Positions 9,730-17,682 of a DNA stretch of 64,000 bases are shown here, piece after piece. The position numbers and the translations under genes are program-made. The notes below the pieces were generated by a model. That model was not told where the DNA came from, did no database searches, and worked only from the letters and a program-made list of their open reading frames with translations. Each line of letters starts with the position of its first letter. Position 1 is the first letter of the stretch. Origin of the DNA: Streptomyces sp. NRRL F-5126 (GTDB taxonomy: Bacteria > Actinomycetota > Actinomycetes > Streptomycetales > Streptomycetaceae); assembly GCF_000721265.1 (NCBI RefSeq), contig NZ_JOFZ01000012.1:620001-684000 (forward strand). Reading direction: 5' to 3'.

Positions 9730-12700
9730 CGTGCGTCCTCTCGTGAAACGCCCATCGCCTCGAGCCGCGCGCGATCCTCCGCGCCCAGCAACTGGAACGC
9801 GCCGTGCGCCGGAGCATCCTGTGCCCCCGTACCGGCTCCGCGGTCGATGCGGGGCACCGCGCTGGACGCCCGGCCGGGTTCTTCCAGCAGCCTCGCGAGA
9901 GTCCGCGGCGTGGAGTGGGTGTACAGGTCCTCCAGCGTGAGGACGTAGCCGGTCGCGCGGAGCCTGGAGACGACCCTCAGACTGCGCATCGAGTCCCCTC
10001 CGATGGAGAAGAAGTCGTCCTCGGGTCCCACGTGCGCGATCCCGAGGAGCTCGCCCCATACCGTCGCCACCGTTGTCTCGGCGCCGGGCGCCGTCGGGCC
10101 ACCCGCCGCCACCGGCCCGGGCCTCGCGGGGACGGGCAGCGCGGTCCGGTCGAGTTTCCCGTTGCGGCTCAGGGGGAGCTCCGGCATCATCACGTACTGC
10201 GCCGGAATCATGTACGGGGGAAGGCGTTCGCGCAGTCTCCCCGCCCAGTCCTTTGATGCGCATTCCTGTTCGCCGGCCGGTTCCGCCGGCACCAGGTAGG
10301 CGACAAGCCGCTTGCCGGCCCGGTCGTTCACCACCGTCACAACGGCCGCGCGCACCTCGGGCTGGGCAGCGAGGCCCGCTTCGATCTCGCCGAGCTCGAT
10401 ACGCAAGCCGTTGATCTTCGTCTGCGTATCGAGCCTGCCCAGGTACTCCAGTGACCCGTCGTCCCGCAGGCGCCCCAGGTCGCCGGTGCGGTAGAGCCTG
10501 CCGCCGGGAGGGCCGAACGGGTCCGGGACAAACCGCTCCGCCGTCAGCCCCGGCCGACTCACGTATCCCCGGGCCAGCTGCACACCGGCCAGGCACAGTT
10601 CGCCGGGAACACCGGCAGCGCAGCGCCGCAGCTCCGCGCTCAGCACCTCGATCCGGGTGTTGGGAACGGGGCTGCCGATCGGGACGCGGGTTTTCTTGTC
10701 CGCCCGCAGCACCGGCTGCCACGTCACGTCGACGGCCGCTTCCGTAGGTCCGTAGAGATTGTGCAGCCGCGCCCTCGGCAGGACGTCCAGCGTTCGCGCC
10801 GCGACATCGCCGCCCAGTTCCTCACCGGAGGCGAAGATCAGCCGCAGGGCCGGCAGGTCTCCGGGCGACCGCACCTCATCGAGGAAGACATCGAGCACCG
10901 AGGGGACGAAGTGCGCGACGGTCACGGCCTCTCGCCGCATCAGGACCGCGAGACAGCCGGGGTCCCGGTGGCCGTCCGGGGCCGCGACGATGACGCGGGC
11001 CCCGACGGAGAGCGGCCAGAACAGTTCCCATACGGACACGTCAAAGCCGAAAGGGGTCTTGTGCAGTACCCGGTCCCGCGCCGAGAGCGGGAAGAACTGC
11101 TGCATCCAGCCGAGCCTGTTGACCAGCGACTTGTACGAGACTCCTACGCCCTTGGGCGTGCCGGTCGACCCGGAGGTGAAGATGACGTACGCGAGCGCGT
11201 CCGGGGGCGGGGTCACGCCGAGCGGCGTATCCGGCTCTGCGTCCAGGCGGGCACGTTCCAGGTCCATGGTGAGGAGCGGCACCCCGTCGAACGTGCTGTC
11301 CCCGCGGCCCCAGCCGGACCAGGTCACGATCATGTGCGCTTGCGAGTCGCGTGCCATGGTGCCCAGCCGCCGAGTCGGCAACTCGGGGTCGAGGGGCAGA
11401 TAGGCGCCACCCGCGGCAGCCACCGCGTGGACGGCCACCAGAAGATCCACGGATCGCGGCAGGCACACCCCGACCACCGTGTCGACGCCCACTCCTGCTC
11501 GCCGCAGCCGGTGGGACAACTGGTTCACCCGGGCCGCGAACTCGCAGTAGGTCAGGCTCCGCGTGCTGTCGCTCACCGCGACGTCGTCCGGCGCGGCCAC
11601 TGCCCGCTCGGTCATCAGGTGCGTGGGGGTGACGTACGGATACTCCGTGTCGTCCCCACTGCGCGCTCCGGTGCTCGCGGGATCGTCGGAGTGCACCAGC
11701 GCAAGCAACGACACCGGGGCAGCGGGGTCATCGAGCGCGCTCTCGAGCAGAGTACGCAGATGGCTTACGGCGCGCTCTGCCGTCGCCGGAACGAAGAGAT
11801 CGGTGGCCGCGTTGATGCGCAGCCGCAACCGGCCGTCCCTCTCCTCGGTGACGCCGAGGCTCAGGTCGAACTTCGTGGTCTCGTAGGCGGGTTCTGCCGC
11901 GGTGATGGCGAGCGTCGGCTCCGTTCCCGGCGCCCAGACTGCCGCGTTCGGGGCGGAGCCCAGCGTGAGCATGGATTGGAAGAGCGGATTCCGGCCGCGT
12001 TCACGGTGCGGAGCGAGGGCCTCGACCAGTGTGTCGAACGGAAGCGCCTTGTGGTCCAGCGCATCGAACACGCGATCCCGAGTCGCCCGTACGAGCTTGG
12101 CGAAGCTGGGCGACGACGAGAGGTCTCCGCGCAGGACCACGGTGTTGACCATCATGCCGACGACGTCCTCGCGCCCCTCCGGGCACAGCGAGACGGGAGT
12201 GCCGACGGGGATGTCGCTCTGCCTTGTCCAACGGCTCAGCAGGGTCTGCCAACCCGCCAGGAGCACACAGAAGAGCGTCGCCTGCTCCTTGCGGGCCAGG
12301 TCCCGCAGCCCAGCCGCCGCCTCCTGGGAGAGGTAGGCACTCGCCCGTGTGCCCTTGAACGTGGGCCGTAACGGACGCGCCAGATCGAAGGGCAGATCCA
12401 GTGCCCCCGGCAGGTCGCGCAACGTTTCCCGCCAGTACTCCAGATCCCGAGCATCGTCATCGTCGTCTCCTGCCGGGGGCGGGGCGGTGTCGACCGGCGG
12501 CGCGGCCGTTTCCCATCCTGGCGTCCCGCCGGCGGAGCAGATCCGGTATGCCTCGAACAGGTCCCGCAACAGCACATGCATGGACCGGCCGTCCGCCACG
12601 ATGTGATGGACGGTGAGGAGTAGGAGGCTCTCGCCGGCGCCCAGCCTGATGAGCCTGAGCCGCATCAGGGGAGCCACCGAGAGGTCGAACGGCGTGGTCG

Positions 12701-13025
12701 TTTCCTGCCGGGACAACCGTGCGGCGGCATCCGTTCGCTCGTTGTCCCGCAGAGCTTGGAGATCGTCGACCGCCATGGTGCTCCGCGCCTGTGCGAGCAC
12801 CCGGCAGCAGGGGCTCCCGTCCCGGTCGGTGAATACCGAGCGGAGGCTCACGTGTCTGGCGATCAGCGCGCCGAATGCCTCCTCCATCGCGCCGGCATCC
12901 AGCTCGCCGGACACACGCAACGCAGTGCCGATGTTGTACGCGCCGCTACTGGGGTCGAGTTGGTGGAGGAACCAGAGTTGCCGTTGCCCGGGCGACACAC
13001 TGAAGTATCCGCCGGGGGCATTCAC
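9726..13025 (-). CDS. NRPS module C-A(Ser)-PCP
   Basis: 1099 residues. Condensation domain from residue 8 (SPGQRQLWFLHQL) with an intact HHIVADG at 140-146. Adenylation domain about 470-970 ([40 protein letters not shown]). Carrier domain with IGGDSMRS near 1010, then a roughly 70-residue tail that may be a docking segment. The specificity residues read D-V-W-H-F-S-L-V-D, which matches the standard serine code. No epimerisation domain is present although the carrier motif is GGDS. The GTG start at 13025 overlaps the stop of the free carrier gene (GTGA). Because an intact C domain comes first, it should accept a residue from another carrier, plausibly the free PCP encoded just upstream. Confidence 0.94.
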   Translation of the reverse strand: MNAPGGYFSVSPGQRQLWFLHQLDPSSGAYNIGTALRVSGELDAGAMEEAFGALIARHVSLRSVFTDRDGSPCCRVLAQARSTMAVDDLQALRDNERTDAAARLSRQETTTPFDLSVAPLMRLRLIRLGAGESLLLLTVHHIVADGRSMHVLLRDLFEAYRICSAGGTPGWETAAPPVDTAPPPAGDDDDDARDLEYWRETLRDLPGALDLPFDLARPLRPTFKGTRASAYLSQEAAAGLRDLARKEQATLFCVLLAGWQTLLSRWTRQSDIPVGTPVSLCPEGREDVVGMMVNTVVLRGDLSSSPSFAKLVRATRDRVFDALDHKALPFDTLVEALAPHRERGRNPLFQSMLTLGSAPNAAVWAPGTEPTLAITAAEPAYETTKFDLSLGVTEERDGRLRLRINAATDLFVPATAERAVSHLRTLLESALDDPAAPVSLLALVHSDDPASTGARSGDDTEYPYVTPTHLMTERAVAAPDDVAVSDSTRSLTYCEFAARVNQLSHRLRRAGVGVDTVVGVCLPRSVDLLVAVHAVAAAGGAYLPLDPELPTRRLGTMARDSQAHMIVTWSGWGRGDSTFDGVPLLTMDLERARLDAEPDTPLGVTPPPDALAYVIFTSGSTGTPKGVGVSYKSLVNRLGWMQQFFPLSARDRVLHKTPFGFDVSVWELFWPLSVGARVIVAAPDGHRDPGCLAVLMRREAVTVAHFVPSVLDVFLDEVRSPGDLPALRLIFASGEELGGDVAARTLDVLPRARLHNLYGPTEAAVDVTWQPVLRADKKTRVPIGSPVPNTRIEVLSAELRRCAAGVPGELCLAGVQLARGYVSRPGLTAERFVPDPFGPPGGRLYRTGDLGRLRDDGSLEYLGRLDTQTKINGLRIELGEIEAGLAAQPEVRAAVVTVVNDRAGKRLVAYLVPAEPAGEQECASKDWAGRLRERLPPYMIPAQYVMMPELPLSRNGKLDRTALPVPARPGPVAAGGPTAPGAETTVATVWGELLGIAHVGPEDDFFSIGGDSMRSLRVVSRLRATGYVLTLEDLYTHSTPRTLARLLEEPGRASSAVPRIDRGAGTGAQDAPAHGAFQLLGAEDRARLEAMGVSREDAR

Positions 13026-13291
13026 TGAATTTGGGCCTTCTGAATGAGCTCGGAGAGGTCCGAGACCGTCGGCTGTTGTATGCACCAGCGGAGCGGAATA
13101 CGCACACCGTACGATTCCTTGACCCGTGCGACGACCTTGGAAGCAAGCAACGAGTGGCCGCCGACGTCGAGGAAGCGGTCCGTGACCCCGATGTCGTCGT
13201 TGGCGGTCAACTCGATCCACATGGAACACAACGCGCGTTCCATCGGCGTGCGCGGGGCGACATAGACGTCGCCTTCCGGATGGCTGCTCAC
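13022..13291 (-). CDS. Free-standing peptidyl carrier protein
   Basis: An 89-residue carrier protein. The phosphopantetheine attachment site is VGGHSLLASKVV, preceded by the usual helix (PMERALCSMWIEL) and FLDVGG. It ends at a single carrier domain and is not fused to any A or C domain. A free PCP next to a free A domain is typical of systems in which an amino acid is loaded, and sometimes modified, off-line before entering the assembly line. The GTG at 13291 (AAGGAG nine bases upstream) overlaps the MbtH stop as GTGA, and its own stop overlaps the serine module as GTGA, fixing it as part of the same coupled operon. Confidence 0.92.
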   Translation of the reverse strand: MSSHPEGDVYVAPRTPMERALCSMWIELTANDDIGVTDRFLDVGGHSLLASKVVARVKESYGVRIPLRWCIQQPTVSDLSELIQKAQIQ

Positions 13292-13479
13292 TGGTCGTTC
13301 TCCTTCCCTCGCAGGCTCGCGGGACACATGTCCGTCCATACCGTGTCGATATGCTCCAGGCAGGACTCCCGCGTTCCGGCGAAGCCGGTCCCCCGCCACC
13401 CCGCCGGCAGATCGCGGTTGCGCGGCCAGATCGAATATTGCGTTTCGTCGTTCATGACGACGCAGAACTCCGTACTCAA
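13288..13479 (-). CDS. MbtH-like NRPS accessory protein (second copy)
   Basis: A 63-residue MbtH-like protein: NDETQYSIWP, PAGW, SCLEHI, W.DM.P. It begins at TTG 13479, with GGGAG six to seven bases upstream, and shares four bases (TTGA) with the end of the ATP-grasp gene. The in-frame ATG nine codons later would cut off the first beta-strand (FCVVMNDE), so TTG is preferred. It probably serves the serine-activating and terminal A domains encoded directly downstream (inference from position). Confidence 0.9.
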   Translation of the reverse strand: MSTEFCVVMNDETQYSIWPRNRDLPAGWRGTGFAGTRESCLEHIDTVWTDMCPASLRGKENDQ

Positions 13480-14738
13480 GTCAGACTCCCGCTGGACGTT
13501 GGGACATGGCTTGTTTCCGAGAACTCGAACGACAGCGTCGAACGCGCTTGGTCCACGATGGCGATCATGGCTTCATGGTCGCAAGCTTCGCCGTAGAGAA
13601 CCCCCAGGCGATGCATCTCCGGCGCTCCGGGAAAATACTGCCCCTGTTGGGCGAGGCTGGTATAGCCGGTGATACCCGGAATTCGGCGCACGGATCTCAC
13701 TCCGTGCACGGCTGTCAGCGTGCACGGATGGGTTGGCGCCGAGAGGATGTTGAGGAAGACGACCTTTCCTGCACAGGCCGGCTCCACGCCGATCGGATCG
13801 CCGACGGCCAGCAGGGCATTGATCTTGATCAGGTCGACGGAGTCCGAGCGCGTGGCGATCTCGTCGATCTGCCCGCCAAGGCGCCCGTTCACCTCGATGA
13901 TGCGCGGACCCGTCGGGGTCAGTTGAACCTCGGTATGGGTGATTCCCACGGATACCTGAAGCGCGATGAGGGCCCTACTGACCAGTTCAGTCACTGCGGT
14001 GACCTCGTGCGCGGGGAGTTGGGAGGGCCAGAAGCTGCCCTGCTCGGCGAAGGGGGGCCGGAGCGGGAACTTGCCGGTCACCGCGACATGCGTGATGCCC
14101 TGCGGCGTACACAAGCTTTCGACGGATACGTAGTCCCCGAAGGGAAGGGAGGGTCTCCCTTGCAGATATTCTTCTGCCAGCAGATGCCCTGGAGTCGATT
14201 CCCCGCCAAAGAGCCGAGTTCGGTGGTGGCTGGCTTCCGATTCGTCCCTGATGAGACAGACGCCGCTGCTTCCGCTTCCGCGGACTGGCTTGACCACAGC
14301 GGGCAGGCCTACCTTGGCGAGGGCCCTCTCCCAGTCACTTTCGGAGTCAATGGCGGCGGTGACGATCCGGTCCACTCCGCTCGCGCGCAGAACCGATCGC
14401 TGTTCGAATTTATTGGTCAGCCGACGCACCGTCCCCGGCGTGTGGAACGGAAGTCCCAGAATCGTGGCGAGCCGAGCGGTCGAGGGCAGCATGGATTCAC
14501 TGAAAGTCAGTATGCCGTCCGGGCAATGACGTGCCAGTTTCGCGGCATCCACCTCCGGGTCACCGACGAGATGGACGACCTCACTCGTCTCGGTCAGGAA
14601 GGGGAGCATCTGATCGGTGAAAGGACCGTCATGAATGGCGAACACGAGATCAAAGGAGTCGTTCAGGCTCTGCGCGATACTGGAGGCCGACACCGCGCCT
14701 TTGTCGAAGATGACAACAATCACGCGTCTGTCGTTCAT
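13476..14738 (-). CDS. ATP-grasp ligase of the NRPS cluster
   Basis: A 420-residue ATP-grasp protein. The ATP-binding lobe shows GLPAVVKPVRGSGSSGV (about 145-162) and the metal-binding end shows EVQLTPTGPRIIEVNGRLGG (about 270-290). The closest look is to carboxylate-amine ligases such as the dipeptide ligases that make small peptide antibiotics (BacD type), so a peptide or amide bond made outside the NRPS lines is likely. The substrate cannot be read from sequence. Position directly after the glutamate mutase genes suggests that 3-methylaspartate or a derivative is one substrate (inference). The ATG start at 14738 overlaps the mutase E subunit stop (ATGA). Confidence 0.88.
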   Translation of the reverse strand: MNDRRVIVVIFDKGAVSASSIAQSLNDSFDLVFAIHDGPFTDQMLPFLTETSEVVHLVGDPEVDAAKLARHCPDGILTFSESMLPSTARLATILGLPFHTPGTVRRLTNKFEQRSVLRASGVDRIVTAAIDSESDWERALAKVGLPAVVKPVRGSGSSGVCLIRDESEASHHRTRLFGGESTPGHLLAEEYLQGRPSLPFGDYVSVESLCTPQGITHVAVTGKFPLRPPFAEQGSFWPSQLPAHEVTAVTELVSRALIALQVSVGITHTEVQLTPTGPRIIEVNGRLGGQIDEIATRSDSVDLIKINALLAVGDPIGVEPACAGKVVFLNILSAPTHPCTLTAVHGVRSVRRIPGITGYTSLAQQGQYFPGAPEMHRLGVLYGEACDHEAMIAIVDQARSTLSFEFSETSHVPTSSGSLT

Positions 14739-16042
14739 GGCCTGCCGTCCAGAGAGTCATTGTCAAAGCGTTCCGCGACGTAGCTCAGCGATCTCATGAG
14801 TTCGGAAGACCTCATCGCGCGTCCCGGACTGATGTCCGCGACACCATGCAGCGGCATTGCGCCGACATCGCTCCAAGCCAGGCGCCCGTCAGGCCTGATA
14901 TAACTGCGGGCGCGGCCCTTGTTGTCCGGATGGAGGCAGAATGGGACGTCCAGGTAGCCTTTCCGGAAGGCGACTTCGAGGGCATCGCCGATGTCCGGCC
15001 GCAAGTCGAGGACGCCGTGGACCAGTGCGGCGGCCTCGGCATGGACCTCGCTCGTCAAGAGCGTCTCGTCGACGTCCGGGCGCTCGCGCTCGTCCAGGGT
15101 GGCCGCGACGAGAGCGGCGCGTTCGATTGCCACGACGTTGTCTTCGATCGTCGGTATGCGGGTGGCCTCGGCGGTGGTCTTCACGATGATGCGCTGGGCA
15201 CCGCCATGGACCGCGAGCCGCACCGCGGTCTCCCCGAGCAGCGTGGCTCCGGCCACTGTTCTCGGGAACACTCCCATATAGGTGTAGACCACGATGTGCC
15301 AGCCGCAGTCCCCGAGAAGATCGGTCGCCAGCCGACGCAATGCCGAGATGCCGGCCATGTCCTGCTCGAAATTGGTTTGCTGAGCAAAACTGAGCGAGAC
15401 GCTCTGGATGCCGTGCTGGCGAAAGAACATCGCTTCCAGAACGCTGATGGCCACATGAAGAGCGGGCGGGCCCAACTGACCCATCATGCAGCCCCCGAAG
15501 GTCTCGAGGTGCGGCTGCAAGCCGCCCGTTCGCAGCTCGGCGAATATCCAGCAGGAATCTTTCCAGTTGCGGATCGAGTCGTGCAGCGGCACCGCTCCGT
15601 ACGGCAGGCAGTACGAGACGGGGCCGCCCTCAGTCGCATCGATGCCGAGCCGGGTCAGGGTACGGAAGATCTCCTGCGGCGCCGCGGACCCGTGCCGGAC
15701 CTGGACGGGGAAGCCGCGATCCCTGACGTCGTTCAGGATGCTGCGAGTCACGTCAAGGGGATGACTGGTGATCGGATATCCGTTGAGCGGTACACCGGTG
15801 ACGAGCGCGGTGCCCGCGGCGGTCAGGTCACCGGTTCTGGTGAAGCTGTCAAGCGTGATCGTGCCGGCCGCCGTCGCCGCCGCGCCTTTGACCGCCAGCA
15901 GGCCCGCGTGCATCCACCGGGGGTCCGAGAAGCCCATCCGAGGCTGGACGACCAACTCACCGCGGGATGCCGCCGCATGGACGAATCCGGCGAAGGAACC
16001 CTCAGGCGCTTCCCGGGCCACACCGCCGTGGGGCCTACTCAT
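14735..16042 (-). CDS. glmE: Glutamate (methylaspartate) mutase, large E subunit
   Basis: A 435-residue protein of the glutamate mutase epsilon family. The TIM-barrel enzyme binds L-glutamate, and together with the B12-carrying S subunit it rearranges it to (2S,3S)-3-methylaspartate by a radical mechanism. Recognisable pieces are ETFGGCMMGQLGPP, LSFAQQTNFEQD and GGAQRIIVKTTAEA. It is somewhat shorter than the clostridial enzyme (about 480). It overlaps the S subunit gene by ATGA. In actinomycetes such pairs supply 3-methylaspartate to antibiotics such as friulimicin and vicenistatin, which is also the likely role here. No catabolic methylaspartase genes are nearby. Confidence 0.9.
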   Translation of the reverse strand: MSRPHGGVAREAPEGSFAGFVHAAASRGELVVQPRMGFSDPRWMHAGLLAVKGAAATAAGTITLDSFTRTGDLTAAGTALVTGVPLNGYPITSHPLDVTRSILNDVRDRGFPVQVRHGSAAPQEIFRTLTRLGIDATEGGPVSYCLPYGAVPLHDSIRNWKDSCWIFAELRTGGLQPHLETFGGCMMGQLGPPALHVAISVLEAMFFRQHGIQSVSLSFAQQTNFEQDMAGISALRRLATDLLGDCGWHIVVYTYMGVFPRTVAGATLLGETAVRLAVHGGAQRIIVKTTAEATRIPTIEDNVVAIERAALVAATLDERERPDVDETLLTSEVHAEAAALVHGVLDLRPDIGDALEVAFRKGYLDVPFCLHPDNKGRARSYIRPDGRLAWSDVGAMPLHGVADISPGRAMRSSELMRSLSYVAERFDNDSLDGRP

Positions 16043-16521
16043 CGTGCGGCTCCCACAGGTCGGGACCCGCGTCTCGCACGGTCCGCCGACAGCTCCCGGA
16101 CGAACTCGAGGAATCTGTCGATGTCCCCTTGTGGACCGAAGACCGCGTCGAACCCGGCACCCTGCAGCGAGAGTGCCGCGGCGTTCCCGTCGGGACCGGC
16201 AACGCCCAGCATTCCGCCGATGACGACCGGCAGTCCCTGGAGGTCCGGAGCGTTTCGGATCAGCCGGATGATCCGCTCCCCGTCCTGCCGGCCATGCCCG
16301 TTCACCGTGCTGAACACGATCAGATCCGGGACCACCTGCCTGCAGCGGGCAAGAAGACTCTGATCATTGACGCAGGGCCCGAAATTGGTGACGACGTGCC
16401 CGGCCTCTTCCAGCCTCAGCTGAAGATAGATCAGGTTCCAGGAGTGGGCGTCCGACGCGGTGCTGGTGACCACCACGCGCAATGCGGCGTCAAACGGTAA
16501 GCGGGCACGCCTCAGATCCAT
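16039..16521 (-). CDS. glmS: Glutamate (methylaspartate) mutase, B12-binding S subunit
   Basis: 160 residues, Rossmann-like cobalamin-binding fold: VVVTSTASDAHSWN at the start of the cobalt-ligand loop, GPCVND, then VFSTVNGHG and VIGGMLG. The histidine of SDAHSWN should be the lower cobalt ligand, but the classical DxHxxG ends here in Asn rather than Gly. The ATG at 16521 has GGGGAG six bases upstream; a longer in-frame start at 16578 would add 19 residues absent from the family. First gene of the NRPS operon, downstream of the AT-rich leader, so 3-methylaspartate supply is expressed with the synthetases. I found no cobalamin riboswitch motif in the leader. The symbol glmS is used in the mutase sense, not glucosamine synthase. 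Confidence 0.9.
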   Translation of the reverse strand: MDLRRARLPFDAALRVVVTSTASDAHSWNLIYLQLRLEEAGHVVTNFGPCVNDQSLLARCRQVVPDLIVFSTVNGHGRQDGERIIRLIRNAPDLQGLPVVIGGMLGVAGPDGNAAALSLQGAGFDAVFGPQGDIDRFLEFVRELSADRARRGSRPVGAAR

Positions 16522-16900
16522 GCAAGTCTCCCCGTAATTTGACAGAAATGAACAACTCCGCAGTTTCTCAATGGCCACGGCAATGGCGAAGGCCGCAGGC
16601 AGGCGGAAACAGCACGCGCAGAATCATCGGAGGCCCTCTTGGGTGCGGCGTCGAAGGAGTCGACATCAATACCCGAGGATCCATACTGACCAGGGATTTT
16701 AAGTGGAAAACATCAATCCATAAGCCCTAATACATGGGTTGACTTTACAAGGGAGTTCCACGGAACGGCAAGAGAGGGATTGCAGATAATTATCCCGAAA
16801 GATCCGAAATAGGAGCACAGAAACGCCTTCGCCTTTAATGATTCTTGGAGTTTCCATGGCCCTCGCCTCAGCGGGCGGTACCGTGCGCCAACCGCGACGG
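16522..16900 (-). promoter_or_regulatory. AT-rich leader/promoter region of the NRPS operon
   Basis: This 379-base gap upstream of the mutase is clearly richer in A and T than its surroundings, especially 16680-16855. Read on the minus strand it has a possible -10 hexamer TAAAAT (16696-16701) with a weak TTATGG about 16 bases upstream, giving a leader of roughly 165 bases. I see no B12-box or other riboswitch consensus. A 52-codon minus-strand frame (16699-16857, ATG) crosses the region but lacks a good ribosome site and looks non-coding. Confidence 0.4.
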
Positions 16901-17509
16901 TCAGACATCCCGGGGTACCTGTCGCCCCGCCGGGCCGGGCTCGCCGCCGCGCAGCAGGGTCAGGAAGTGGCGGAAGACCACCGGCATGTCGACGGCCTCC
17001 GGGTCGAGCAGCCACTGGTACTGCAGGCCGTCCATCACCGCCGTGAGGAGCGGGGCCGCCTGCTCGGGCGTCAGGCCGCCGGGCAGGCGCCCGCCGAACT
17101 CGTCACGGAGCGACTCCGCCATGTCGGCGCGCACCTGGCCATAGCGGTGGGTGAAGAACTCCCGCGCCGGGTGCTCCTCCGTCACGCTCTCGCCGAGCAG
17201 CGCGGAGAACGTCTGCACGATGCCGGGCCGCATGGCGTTGTAGTCCACGAGTGACGCCAGCAGTTCGAGGCGCCAGCCGTCGCCGCGGCGTGCGCCGCCG
17301 CCGGTGTCCCACTGGTCGCGCTCGTCGAGTACCGCGACGAGCAGCGCCTCCTTGGTGGGGAAGTGGTGCAGCAGGCCCTGCTGGGTGAGGCCGACGCGCT
17401 CGGCGACCGCCCCCAGCGTGGTGCCGCGGTAGCCGCGTTCCGCGATCACCTCGATCGTGGCACGCAGGATCTCCGCCCGCCGCTCCTCGCTCCTGGCTCT
17501 CGCCGCCAT
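16901..17509 (-). CDS. TetR-family transcriptional regulator
   Basis: A 202-residue TetR-type repressor: N-terminal helix-turn-helix (about 8-55: AEILRATIEVIAERGYRGTT, then LTQQGLLHHFPTKEALL) and a helical ligand domain with AAPLLTAVMDGLQYQWL, resembling the C-terminal part of sugar- and drug-responsive members. The ATG at 17509 has GGAGGG nine bases upstream. It is divergent from the GH3 beta-glucosidase, with 173 bases between, so control of that gene and of itself is the likeliest role. Control of the NRPS operon downstream is possible but less likely, because a separate promoter region lies between. Confidence 0.9.
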   Translation of the reverse strand: MAARARSEERRAEILRATIEVIAERGYRGTTLGAVAERVGLTQQGLLHHFPTKEALLVAVLDERDQWDTGGGARRGDGWRLELLASLVDYNAMRPGIVQTFSALLGESVTEEHPAREFFTHRYGQVRADMAESLRDEFGGRLPGGLTPEQAAPLLTAVMDGLQYQWLLDPEAVDMPVVFRHFLTLLRGGEPGPAGRQVPRDV

Positions 17510-17682
17510 CCGCCTCGGCCCTCCAATCGTTCCTGGTCCGTTCCTGGGCAAGGACCGTACGCCACACGATCGGTCATAATATTACGAAGTGATAACGAGA
17601 CCTACTCGACTACAAGCCGGCGGCCCAGTATGTAACGGTCAGCTCGGCACTCCTCACCCACCCGGCATCCGGAGGTACGGCC
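17510..17682. promoter_or_regulatory. Divergent promoter region of tetR and the GH3 glucosidase
   Basis: 173 bases between two divergent starts. The middle is AT-rich for this genome and contains an 8-base palindrome TAATATTA (17577-17584). No longer TetR-type inverted repeat is obvious. Confidence 0.35.

Noticed and set aside
16522..16690. Cobalamin riboswitch ahead of the B12-dependent mutase
   Set aside because: No B12-box consensus or recognisable conserved core is present in the leader on the minus strand.
16699..16908. 69-codon frame upstream of the mutase
   Set aside because: No domain, no good ribosome site; it spans the AT-rich promoter region.
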